Assembly: GCA_038230955.1 (NCBI GenBank)
Contig: JBBRMG010000018.1
Location: 1-19,253, forward strand
From: JBBRMG01 sp038230955
Lineage (GTDB): Bacteria; Patescibacteriota; Doudnabacteria; UBA920
DNA length: 19,253 nt
Reading direction: 5' to 3'
Shown: piece by piece, positions 1 to 6,656 of the stretch
How positions within the stretch are numbered: position 1 is the stretch's first letter
Layout of the letters: every line of letters begins with the position of its first letter
Made by a program: the position numbers and the translations under genes
Notes under the pieces: generated by a model
Seen by the model: only the letters and a program-made list of their open reading frames with translations
Told to the model about the DNA's origin: nothing
Databases searched by the model: none

Positions 1-328
1 ATGAAGCGTCGGAACCAAAACCTAAAATTTTCCTTTCCATATTTTGCTGGCTCCCCCCACACCCCTCGCCGAAGAAGGAATTGTAAGGAAATTTTTGGTT
101 TTGGGTTGCGAGCGATAGCGAGCGTGCGAGGCGCATATTGGCATCACCACGCGCTCGGCGCGTGGATCATTAGTCAAAATCCTGCGGATTTTGTCCGAAA
201 TACATTCGAACTTTGTCCAATACACACCGCCAGAAGTTTTGCAAAGCAAAACTTTGGTGTAGGTGATACTAGAGTGCCGAAGGCACGAATAGTGCCTCTC
301 CGCCAGTGAGTTTAATTAATATCAAGAA
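1..328. other. Gene-free leader region made of successive hairpins
   Basis: I see no credible gene here; a 102-codon reading frame spans most of it but looks like an accidental translation of folded DNA. What is present is structure. Arms 13-35 and 85-107 form an imperfect inverted repeat of about 22 bp. A GCGAGC-rich stretch lies at 108-132. Compact hairpins follow: 147-154 with 158-165 (CCACGCGC, loop TCG), 175-182 with 186-193 (CAAAATCC, loop TGC), 234-242 with 246-254 (AAGTTTTGC, loop AAA, extended by 224-228 with 256-260), and 274-278 with 282-286 (GTGCC, loop GAA). The last can swap partner with a second GTGCC at 292-296. It could be a terminator cluster, an intergenic repeat family or a small RNA. 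Confidence 0.6.
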
Positions 329-511
329 ATGGCAATAGATATTGAAGTCAATAAAATACTAAAAGAAATGTGGCGCTTAGACGAAATGCTAGTAACAGGA
401 GGCAGTTTGAGCCCAGCTGAAAAGGATTTTTATAATACCAACCTTTCTATAATCATAAATTACTACAACCAAAATAATCAATACTGGAAAGACAAGACTG
501 CGCTTTCATGA
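329..511 (+). CDS. Small hypothetical protein (60 aa)
   Basis: I do not recognise a named family. The protein is about 60 residues, soluble, and probably two or three helices: a charged first helix (VNKILKEMWRLDEMLV), a Gly-Gly-Ser turn, then a Ser-Pro-Ala-Glu helix cap and a Tyr/Asn-rich second half ending in YWKDKTALS. Amino-acid use is ordinary, without the runs or stop-flanked bias expected of a shadow frame. No Shine-Dalgarno precedes the ATG. A weak -10-like TAATAT at 317-322 sits six bases upstream, the spacing seen at the leaderless-type start at 19243. Its TGA overlaps an ATG of a 16-codon frame (508-558), which in turn overlaps the next gene by ATGA, so the two neighbours are probably co-transcribed. 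A role cannot be given. Confidence 0.6.
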   Translation: MAIDIEVNKILKEMWRLDEMLVTGGSLSPAEKDFYNTNLSIIINYYNQNNQYWKDKTALS

Positions 512-554
512 CTAAAAACGTAACACATACCTCACCAGGAAAACTAACAAGCAA

Positions 555-1079
555 ATGAACCCCCGACATTTGAAAACTGTATCGGTGAACGACAAGATGC
601 AGCGCAACTATCGCTATACACTCACTGAACCGACAGGGAAAAACTTTGATCCCGACTTCAAACCAGAGCTCACCCCAAAACAAATGCTCACTTTAGGAGT
701 GTTTGGCGGCCGTTATATGCGTGACTGCACAAAAGAATTCCCGGGCGACTGGTTCACCCAGGCCAAGCTCCTACCAAACCACACCCCAGGTCACGACAAA
801 CACTTAAACTTTTTCAATATTGATGCTTCCCAATCTCTAGCCGAATGGCAACGCAAAGATTGGATCCATCCCCAAGACCCACGCGGCTGGTTTCAGTGGT
901 ACTGCCGCTACTATATGGGCCGCCGCAATGAAGATGACAACCGTCAAATTAGACGATGGAAAGCTATGACACGACACGCCACACAGATTAGGAATAATTG
1001 TCCCGCAGGCGAGCTTACATGCAGACCCCGCCAGCGACAAGCGGTATTACATTGGGCCTACGATTCCCGTAAAATTTAG
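555..1079 (+). CDS. Conserved hypothetical protein, W/Y/R-rich (174 aa)
   Basis: The sequence resembles, from memory, a widespread uncharacterised bacterial family marked by 'FDPDFKPELTPKQMLTLGVFGG', 'HPQDPRGWFQWYCRYYMGRR' and a C-terminal 'RQRQAVLHWAYDSRKI'; all three are visible here in that order (roughly residues 31-52, 106-125 and 158-174). The density of Trp, Tyr, Arg and Pro and the length near 170 aa fit the full-length family. There is no signal peptide or membrane segment, so it is expected to be cytoplasmic. No catalytic motif is known to me. The ATG at 555 overlaps the TGA of a short upstream frame (ATGA), suggesting coupling to the preceding gene; a second in-frame ATG at 594 is an alternative start. 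An AGGA at 537-540 is too far upstream to be a convincing ribosome site. The gene is surely real; the function is unknown. Confidence 0.85.
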   Translation: MNPRHLKTVSVNDKMQRNYRYTLTEPTGKNFDPDFKPELTPKQMLTLGVFGGRYMRDCTKEFPGDWFTQAKLLPNHTPGHDKHLNFFNIDASQSLAEWQRKDWIHPQDPRGWFQWYCRYYMGRRNEDDNRQIRRWKAMTRHATQIRNNCPAGELTCRPRQRQAVLHWAYDSRKI

Positions 1080-1131
1080 CGATGGTAAAAATGGGTTTTA
1101 AAATCCCCTACCCAAATCCATCAAAAAACCG

Positions 1132-1137
1132 TATAAT
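1132..1137 (+). promoter_or_regulatory. Probable -10 box for the two-TM membrane protein gene
   Basis: TATAAT, a perfect -10 hexamer, lies 26 bases before the ATG at 1164 in the short gap after the 174-aa gene. No good -35 is visible. Transcription would begin near 1144, giving a roughly 20-base leader rich in A and C with no Shine-Dalgarno. Confidence 0.5.
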
Positions 1138-1163
1138 ACCATTATAGGATACAAAACAAAACA

Positions 1164-1643
1164 ATGGCTTCTCGAGAACAAATTATTATGTCGTGGCAGG
1201 CGCCCGAATTCCGGCATTATCCCAAAAATTTTGCCTGGTATTTGACACTGTATATTATTGCTACCTTTATTATTGGATTTCTTATAATCCAGCGCGATAT
1301 TTTCGGCGCCATTAGTATACTTATTCTGACAGTGTTCATAGTAATTTTTTCTCAGCAACGGCCGCGTAATGTAGAAGTGACAATCACCAACAAAGGTATT
1401 GCGTTAGACGAAACCTATATTCCTAACAGCACTATTAAACATTACTGGGTCGTGGATACTACTACCCACCAAACATTAAACCTCGAAACGACATCGTATT
1501 TAAATCGTACAGTTATTATTCAACTGGCCGGCGTAGACCCTGATGATTTGCGGGACACCTTAGGCGAACTGTTGCAACATCATCCAGACGAAGAAGCCAG
1601 TGAAACCCTAGCTCAACGAGTAATGCACACTCTCCGGTTTTAA
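1164..1643 (+). CDS. Two-TM membrane protein of a CPR-frequent family (159 aa)
   Basis: An integral membrane protein. Residues 11-20 hold the 'WQAPEF..' entry motif, followed by hydrophobic helices at about 24-43 and 47-63, and then a soluble beta-rich domain (about 68-150) with 'VEVTITNKGIALDETYIPNSTIKHYWVV' style strands that recall PH-like or DUF5673-type modules. This arrangement, W-x-APE(F/Y) plus two helices plus a PH-like tail, is one I associate with uncharacterised Patescibacteria proteins; that is recall, not a search result. The tail is rich in Asp/Glu (DPDDLRDTLGELLQHHPDEE) and is likely cytoplasmic. A second ATG at 1188 is an alternative start and would keep both helices. The gene has its own -10 (1132-1137) and is followed after three bases by a 13-bp hairpin. 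Function unknown. Confidence 0.8.
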   Translation: MASREQIIMSWQAPEFRHYPKNFAWYLTLYIIATFIIGFLIIQRDIFGAISILILTVFIVIFSQQRPRNVEVTITNKGIALDETYIPNSTIKHYWVVDTTTHQTLNLETTSYLNRTVIIQLAGVDPDDLRDTLGELLQHHPDEEASETLAQRVMHTLRF

Positions 1644-1646
1644 TAA

Positions 1647-1684
1647 CAAACTTTTACTTGGGCCGAAGGTTAAGTAAAAGTTTG
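1647..1684 (+). terminator. Perfect 13-bp hairpin after the membrane protein gene
   Basis: CAAACTTTTACTT at 1647-1659 pairs perfectly with 1672-1684 around a 12-base loop (GGGCCGAAGGTT). It starts three bases after the TAA of the upstream gene, where a terminator is expected. It lacks the GC-rich stem and trailing T-run of a classic intrinsic terminator, so it may instead protect the mRNA 3' end or separate the mRNA from the tRNA transcript. Confidence 0.5.
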
Positions 1685-1690
1685 AAAGGA

Positions 1691-1752
1691 GCACATGCCG
1701 AAGACGAATGAGGATGGGCTTACGCCCATTCGAGGCAGTCGTAGGGATGTGC
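1691..1752 (+). other. Folded segment just upstream of tRNA-Arg
   Basis: GCACAT (1691-1696) pairs with ATGTGC (1747-1752) and encloses nested pairings: CGAATG 1705-1710 with CATTCG 1727-1732, and ATGGGC 1714-1719 with GCCCAT 1724-1729 around a TTAC loop, as alternatives. GGAGC at 1688-1692 could also pair with the 5' end of the tRNA acceptor (GCTCC 1760-1764). It may be a tRNA precursor leader, or an intergenic repeat. No promoter of good quality is visible between it and the tRNA. Confidence 0.4.
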
Positions 1753-1759
1753 GACGCGC

Positions 1760-1835
1760 GCTCCTGTAGCCCAGTGGATAGAGCGTCCCCCTCCGAAGGG
1801 GAAGGTCGCAGGTTCGATTCCTGCCGGGAGCACCA
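1760..1835 (+). tRNA. tRNA-Arg, anticodon CCG
   Basis: A complete cloverleaf folds by eye. The acceptor GCTCCTG (1760-1766) pairs with CGGGAGC (1825-1831) with one T-G pair. The D arm is 1769-1784 with a single C-A mismatch. The anticodon stem is TCCCC/GGGGA with loop CTCCGAA (1791-1797), anticodon CCG at 1793-1795, reading the Arg codon CGG. The T arm GCAGG-TTCGATT-CCTGC is at 1808-1824. The discriminator is A1832, and CCA is encoded at 1833-1835. The gene is intron-free and 76 nt long. It lies two bases ahead of the recG start codon, so the recG mRNA 5' end may be created by tRNA 3' processing. Confidence 0.97.
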
Positions 1836-1837
1836 TT

Positions 1838-3895
1838 ATGATTACACTCGACAGTCAAATTACAGAGTTACCTAAAGTAGGGGCAGTCGCGGCTAAATCC
1901 CTGAGTAAACTGGGGATAACAACCGCGCGCGACCTACTGTTTTATTTTCCCTACCGCTATCTCGATTTCAGTAAATTCAGCCCAATTAGCGAAATCAAAG
2001 AAAACGAAGTTGTTACAATTCGCGGTCACATCAAAACTATTCAAAGTCGTTACTCTTTTCGTGGTCGCATGAGTTTGTGCGAAGCCATTATTTCTGACAA
2101 TAGCGGTTCCATTAAAATTATTTGGTTCAACCAACCATATTTAGCTAAAACATTACAACCAGGTGATGAGGTTTTATTGTCGGGAGTAGTTTCCCGTTAC
2201 AAAACCCTGCAAATGCAAAACCCAATATATGAGAAGGCGTCGGATGACAACATTCATACCGGTCGACTCGTCCCTGTTTACCATGCCACGGAAAACTTAT
2301 ACAATCGCACCATCCGCACTTTAGTCAACCAACTTTTACCTTTAGCAGATGACGTCGTGGACATCATCCCCCAAGCTATTATTCAAACACAAAAACTCCC
2401 CGCACTAAGTGACACCATCCGCACACTTCACTTCCCTGATGACTACAATTTATTAAAACAAGCCCAGCGACGGATTATTTTTGATGAAGTGCTGGTCCAA
2501 CAGTTGGCTGTACAGACCCACAAACGGGAACTGCAAAAAACCATCGCCCCTGCTATTCCAGCTGACGCCGAGTACATCAAACAATTCTTGGACACGCTAC
2601 CTTTCACTCTCACAAATGGCCAAAAACGAGCAATATGGGACATCGCCCAAGATATGGAAAAAGGTCAACCCATGAACCGTCTGCTAGAAGGCGATGTCGG
2701 TAGCGGCAAAACTTTAGTCGCCTTGGTGGCCGCTATGCTAACTGCTAAAGCCGGAAAGCAAGCAGTAATACTAGCCCCTACTGAAATTTTAGCGCAACAG
2801 CACTATGACTCATTTCGCAATTATTTGCATAATTCACCATATGCCGTAGCATTGCTCACTCGCACTTTTCGCACCGTCAATGATCAACCTCAAAGCAAAG
2901 CGGAAATGCAAATCAGTATTGCTAATGATTCCATCAATATAATTATTGGTACTCACGCACTATTACAAGGTGTGACTTTTTCCAACTTAGGCTTAGTCAT
3001 AGTTGATGAACAGCATCGATTTGGCGTGCACCAACGGAGTCAATTGGTGAAACTATCGGAGCAATCCGAGACCAGACCACACCTGCTGTCCATGACCGCC
3101 ACTCCTATTCCTCGCACTTTAGCTTTATCTATTTATGGCGATTTAGACATTTCCATATTACCAGAACGACCAGCTGGCAGACTGCCCATTGCCACCGAAG
3201 TCGTAACCGAAGCTAACAGGCAACAATCCTACGACTTTATTACCAAACAAATCGCGAGCGGCCGCCAAGCTTTTGTGGTAACCCCGCGAGTAGAGGAAGA
3301 TGATACCACTACCCTTAAATCGGCCAAGCAAGAAGTGTTCCGTCTGCAAACCGCGGTATTCCCCAACTTACGAATTGGCCTCATGCACGGGAAAATGAAA
3401 GGCGTCGACAAAGAAGACATTATGACTTCGTTTCATAATAAAGAACTGGATATACTGGTGGCCACATCTGTCATTGAAATTGGGATTGATGTTCCGAATG
3501 CATCCATTATTGTCATTGAAGACGCAGAACGGTTTGGATTAGCTCAATTACATCAGCTACGCGGCCGCGTGGGCCGAGACAAGCACGAATCTTATTGCAT
3601 GCTATTTACGCAAAGCGAAGACCCTGCAGCCCTAGAACGTCTAAACATTTTTGCCCAAACAGCTGATGGGTTTAAACTGGCAGAATTAGATTTACAGCAA
3701 CGAGGATTTGGTAGTCTTTTCGGTACCCAACAAACTGGTTATGATTTTAAGTTTGTTCGCTATCTTACTTTGGATGTATTGAAAATTGGCCAGGAATCAG
3801 CAGCAGAATTGTTGCAGACAGACCCTGATTTAACCAAAAATCGAGCATTAAAAAACCAGGTAGACCCGTTATTAGAACAGATCCACCTGGAATGA
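1838..3895 (+). CDS. recG: ATP-dependent DNA helicase RecG
   Basis: RecG remodels stalled replication forks and migrates branched DNA in the cytoplasm. All landmarks are present: a helix-hairpin-like N-terminus (KVGAVAAKSLSKLGI, then the DLLFYFPYRYLDFS block, about 13-45), an OB-fold wedge domain (about 57-150), Walker A GDVGSGKT (285-292), the DEQHRFG box (390-396), TATPIPRTL (420-428), the VATSVIEIGIDVPNA motif (541-555) and motif VI QLRGRVGR (573-580). The RecG C-terminal block with LDLQQRGFG..FGTQQ-G follows. At 685 aa it matches the family length. The ATG at 1838 is favoured because the conserved N-terminus begins at once, yet it sits only two bases after the tRNA CCA with no Shine-Dalgarno; translation is probably leaderless or starts on a processed 5' end. 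It runs convergently into radA with a 12-base gap and no visible terminator. Confidence 0.97.
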   Translation: MITLDSQITELPKVGAVAAKSLSKLGITTARDLLFYFPYRYLDFSKFSPISEIKENEVVTIRGHIKTIQSRYSFRGRMSLCEAIISDNSGSIKIIWFNQPYLAKTLQPGDEVLLSGVVSRYKTLQMQNPIYEKASDDNIHTGRLVPVYHATENLYNRTIRTLVNQLLPLADDVVDIIPQAIIQTQKLPALSDTIRTLHFPDDYNLLKQAQRRIIFDEVLVQQLAVQTHKRELQKTIAPAIPADAEYIKQFLDTLPFTLTNGQKRAIWDIAQDMEKGQPMNRLLEGDVGSGKTLVALVAAMLTAKAGKQAVILAPTEILAQQHYDSFRNYLHNSPYAVALLTRTFRTVNDQPQSKAEMQISIANDSINIIIGTHALLQGVTFSNLGLVIVDEQHRFGVHQRSQLVKLSEQSETRPHLLSMTATPIPRTLALSIYGDLDISILPERPAGRLPIATEVVTEANRQQSYDFITKQIASGRQAFVVTPRVEEDDTTTLKSAKQEVFRLQTAVFPNLRIGLMHGKMKGVDKEDIMTSFHNKELDILVATSVIEIGIDVPNASIIVIEDAERFGLAQLHQLRGRVGRDKHESYCMLFTQSEDPAALERLNIFAQTADGFKLAELDLQQRGFGSLFGTQQTGYDFKFVRYLTLDVLKIGQESAAELLQTDPDLTKNRALKNQVDPLLEQIHLE

Positions 3896-3907
3896 TCTTG
3901 CAGTTAA

Positions 3908-5266
3908 TTACTTCTTTAACAGTTTTCCTAAATCTTGCATACTAAACACCGGCACTAGTTTTAGCTTGCCCGGTTTCTTTATACTCTGGGCTTGGCGGCC
4001 CGACAAATATACGGTGTCAAATCCTAGCTTCTCACATTCTTTCAACCGCTTTTCTATTTGAGAAACGCCGCGAATTTCACCTAGTAATCCGATTTCACCG
4101 AAGGCAATACTCCCTACTGGCATTGCGAACCCATTATAAGAAGATAAAATGGCCAGGGCTACAGGCAAATCCGCCGCTCGTTCATCGAGCTTAAAGCCCC
4201 CAGCCACATTAATGTAAACATCTTGGTTCGATAAATTAACTTTCAACGATTTTTGCAAAATGGCAATTAATAATTGCAATCGATTGACATCAAAACCAGA
4301 AGTAGCGCGCTTGGGATAGCCAAAATTAGACGTACTGGTTAGCGCTTGCACCTCGAGCAATAATACTTTATTCCCTTCTAGCGTTGCTGTTGTCGCGCTG
4401 CCGGCCAAAGGCTTGTCCCGATGCTCTAAAAACATGGCTGCCGGGTTTGGCACTTCCACCAGTCCTGATTCACGCATATCGAAAACACCCACTTCCCCTA
4501 CACTACCAAAACGATTTTTGCTAGACCGCAATAGCCGCAAAGTGTTGAACCGGTCACCTTCTAAGTAGAGTACGGTGTCTACCATATGCTCAATCATTTT
4601 TGGTCCGGCTAACATGCCTTCTTTTGTCACATGGCCAATCAACATAATTGCGATATGCATTTCTTTTGCCAGTCGCATAAGCGAATTAGTGGCGAACGTT
4701 AATTGGCTCACACCCCCGACAACGCCATTAACATTTTCAGAATTAAGAGTTTGGATAGAATCGATAATCACTAAGTCCGGTTGTTCAGCGTTAATCGTAG
4801 CTAAAACGGTCTCCAAGCTCGTCTCGGGTAACACTGGCAGATCGTGACGTACCTCTAAACGCTTCTCACGCATTTTAATTTGTTGAGCTGATTCTTCTCC
4901 CGATACATACAATACATTCATCTCAGCAGCGGCCATAAGCACAGCAGCCTGCAAAGCCAAAGTCGATTTGCCTATGCCCGGATCCCCGCCCAATAACATG
5001 AGGCTACCCGGGACAATTCCTCCCCCGAGCACGACATCTAACTCAGCCACACCGGAAGACATACGCTCTGTCGCCCCTTCTTTGACCTCCGACAAGCGAA
5101 TTGGCTGCCCAGGGCGTCCAGCTGCCGCTGCAGTTCGCACAGCCGTAGGGGCAGCTTGTTCTGCAAATGTGTTCCATTCCCCACATTTCGGACAACGTCC
5201 TTGCCAGCGCGGAGAGGTTTGCCCGCAGTTTGCACAAACATAAATTGTTTTAGATTTCGTAGCCAT
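3908..5266 (-). CDS. radA: DNA repair protein RadA
   Basis: RadA (Sms) is a RecA-like ATPase that promotes branch migration during recombination and repair. The zinc finger is intact: C11-x2-C14 and C25-x2-C28 in a CANCGQTSPRWQGRCPKCGE context. The ATPase core has Walker A GGDPGIGKST (93-102), Walker B LVIIDS (165-170) and the RadA signature KNRFG (250-254). The C-terminal half (about 295-452) is the Lon-protease-like domain with DERAADLPVALAI. The length of 452 aa is normal. The start is fixed by the zinc finger just downstream. A TATAAT at 5276-5281 ends nine bases before the ATG, so the transcript would have almost no leader. It lies downstream of the structured element at 5306-5419, which should insulate it from the secretion cluster. 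Confidence 0.97.
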   Translation of the reverse strand: MATKSKTIYVCANCGQTSPRWQGRCPKCGEWNTFAEQAAPTAVRTAAAAGRPGQPIRLSEVKEGATERMSSGVAELDVVLGGGIVPGSLMLLGGDPGIGKSTLALQAAVLMAAAEMNVLYVSGEESAQQIKMREKRLEVRHDLPVLPETSLETVLATINAEQPDLVIIDSIQTLNSENVNGVVGGVSQLTFATNSLMRLAKEMHIAIMLIGHVTKEGMLAGPKMIEHMVDTVLYLEGDRFNTLRLLRSSKNRFGSVGEVGVFDMRESGLVEVPNPAAMFLEHRDKPLAGSATTATLEGNKVLLLEVQALTSTSNFGYPKRATSGFDVNRLQLLIAILQKSLKVNLSNQDVYINVAGGFKLDERAADLPVALAILSSYNGFAMPVGSIAFGEIGLLGEIRGVSQIEKRLKECEKLGFDTVYLSGRQAQSIKKPGKLKLVPVFSMQDLGKLLKK

Positions 5267-5275
5267 ATGAACTAT

Positions 5276-5284
5276 ATTATATCA
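5276..5284 (-). promoter_or_regulatory. radA extended -10 promoter, predicted leaderless
   Basis: On the minus strand TGATATAAT gives a perfect -10 hexamer (5281-5276) with the TG extension. Only nine bases separate it from the radA ATG, placing the transcription start within about 1-3 bases of the start codon. No convincing -35 is visible, which fits extended -10 promoters. Confidence 0.6.
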
Positions 5285-5305
5285 TTGTAGGGATAAAGAA
5301 TACAT

Positions 5306-5419
5306 AAAACCCCATAGGGTTTGTTGTAAAGAAACTATTCGGAGCGTCAGGAGCCAAGTCACGAAAGTGACTGCAGCTTCTAGCGTAGCTAGTTTCGTAC
5401 AATAACCTTATGGGGTTTT
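5306..5419. terminator. Long imperfect inverted repeat, terminator-like
   Basis: The outer arms AAAACCCCATA (5306-5316) and TATGGGGTTTT (5409-5419) are perfect complements. Pairing continues with small bulges through 5317-5337 against 5390-5408, ending in GAAACTA/TAGTTTC. Inside is a perfect AGTCAC-GAAA-GTGACT hairpin (5357-5372) with a GNRA-type loop, flanked by further partial pairings. It follows the TAA of the beta-propeller gene by eight bases and ends in GGGGTTTT on both strands, so it can act as a terminator for the minus-strand cluster. Its 114-base size and branched interior are larger than a terminator needs; it could also be a mobile palindromic repeat or a stable 3' RNA. Confidence 0.6.
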
Positions 5420-5427
5420 GATATAAC

Positions 5428-6576
5428 TTAATTCCCTACACTAATATAGTATAGAGCTCTGTCTTGATTATTCTTGAAATACAGTATATCGTCGGTGTTA
5501 CTCAAGAATAGATCGCTGGCATCAACTGCGGTACCCGGATCAAAATCGGTCTTTTGAGCATTGCTGATATCAATTTTAGAAATAGTGTCTTGTGTCAAGC
5601 CACTACCACTACCCGAAGCGGGCACAGCTGCGAACACGCTCTTGCTATCCTTAGTCCACACAACTTTATCAGGAGTAGTACTAACGTTCAAATTCTTAGT
5701 TTGGCCAGTTATAGTGTCCCCTGTCCAAAGCGCATATTTCTGGGATGAGCTATCGCGGCGACCGAACACAAAACCATGGCCATCGGGGGCCCATTTTACA
5801 CCCACGTTGTAACCCTCTTTGACCATTGGGTTATAAACTTTGCCATCTGTGCTAAGAAAACTGATTTGATTTACCCCATCGCGACTTTGGGTGCGCCAGA
5901 ATAAAATACTTTTGCCGTCAGGTGAAACACTAATTGCATCATCAGGTTCATACAAAGGACTCAGGGTTTTGTAACCAGTAAGGTCGGGGTTAGCAGTATT
6001 CAAAGTAGCTTTGCCTTTGTCATCCACCCAAATGAGTAAAATTTTACTGCCATCTGGCATCCAGTCAACAGCGGTCACTTGGGATGGCATGTCAGTATAG
6101 GTACCAGCGTCGCTGTTATAGAAACTCCAATAAGTTTTCGAGCCCGTGTCGAATTCAGCAATAAAGTTATTACCACTAGCAGGCCAAAGAATTTTGGTAA
6201 TGCCCGATTTCAAAGCAATCGTGAGCTCCCGTTTGTTGCTCAACAAAACACTAGTTCCCGAAGCGGTAACATCAGTTTGAAATAACTGTCCTTGCGAATT
6301 GAAGTAGGTAATGCCGTTTCCTTGAAAAAACAAGACAGGCGAAATAACTTCATAATCCGTTAGCTTTACAGCTTTACCCGGAGCGGGGGCAGGTGGAGGT
6401 GTATCTACAGGAGTAGGTGTCGGGGTTGGAGCAGGCGTCGGGTCAACAGGGGTATTGGTCTGGGTCTGAACCACTGGAGTCTTGCTCTTTTTGGAACGCT
6501 GATATATTAAAAACCCTAAAGTTCCCACAATTAGGATAAATATGGCGCCTAAAATAGCTATGGCTCTTTTATTCAT
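5428..6576 (-). CDS. Membrane-anchored beta-propeller protein on a Pro-rich stalk (382 aa)
   Basis: Residues 5-27 form a single N-terminal anchor after MNKR, with the inside-positive side at RSKKSK, so the rest should lie outside the membrane. Residues about 35-70 are a Pro/Thr/Ala linker with repeated PTP units, a likely extended stalk. From about 75 to the end come blades of the PD40/TolB/WD40-like kind: VDWMPDGSKILLIW, ISVSPDGKSILFW, VKWAPDGHGFVFGRR and VVWTKDSKSVFAAV share the hydrophobic-x-W/S-x-PDG-x-h-h-h pattern. Such propellers bind proteins or glycans; the ligand is unknown. It sits downstream of the dsbA-like gene and has its own extended -10 promoter at 6628-6636, about 51 bases from the ATG, so it is probably expressed alone but belongs functionally to the surface apparatus. 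No cysteine-rich or enzymatic motif is seen. Confidence 0.8.
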   Translation of the reverse strand: MNKRAIAILGAIFILIVGTLGFLIYQRSKKSKTPVVQTQTNTPVDPTPAPTPTPTPVDTPPPAPAPGKAVKLTDYEVISPVLFFQGNGITYFNSQGQLFQTDVTASGTSVLLSNKRELTIALKSGITKILWPASGNNFIAEFDTGSKTYWSFYNSDAGTYTDMPSQVTAVDWMPDGSKILLIWVDDKGKATLNTANPDLTGYKTLSPLYEPDDAISVSPDGKSILFWRTQSRDGVNQISFLSTDGKVYNPMVKEGYNVGVKWAPDGHGFVFGRRDSSSQKYALWTGDTITGQTKNLNVSTTPDKVVWTKDSKSVFAAVPASGSGSGLTQDTISKIDISNAQKTDFDPGTAVDASDLFLSNTDDILYFKNNQDRALYYISVGN

Positions 6577-6627
6577 TCAGTTTCATATTCATTATTTTTG
6601 TTTCATCTAGTCCCAATTTATAGCAAT

Positions 6628-6636
6628 ATTATACCA
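6628..6636 (-). promoter_or_regulatory. Extended -10 promoter of the beta-propeller gene
   Basis: TGGTATAAT on the minus strand, the same extended -10 as at 12828-12836 and 18778-18786. It lies just past the TAG of the DsbA-like gene. TTGCTT about 16 bases upstream is a weak -35 candidate. The leader would be about 45 bases with no Shine-Dalgarno. Confidence 0.55.
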
Positions 6637-6656
6637 CATCGGGTCGGTCAAGCAAA

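Noticed and set aside
221..235. ATACACACCGCC resembling the 16S rRNA 3' region
   Set aside because: Flanking bases do not match the 16S decoding-site context and no rRNA continues on either side; the match is short and part of a hairpin.
1..309. 102-codon plus-strand frame beginning at the first base
   Set aside because: It is a translation of consecutive hairpins, has an Arg/His/Ala mix without a domain pattern, and has no start signal.
1670..1858. 62-codon minus-strand frame containing GAPGRNRTCDLPLRRGTLYP
   Set aside because: This is the antisense of tRNA-Arg, a well-known type of spurious protein in databases.
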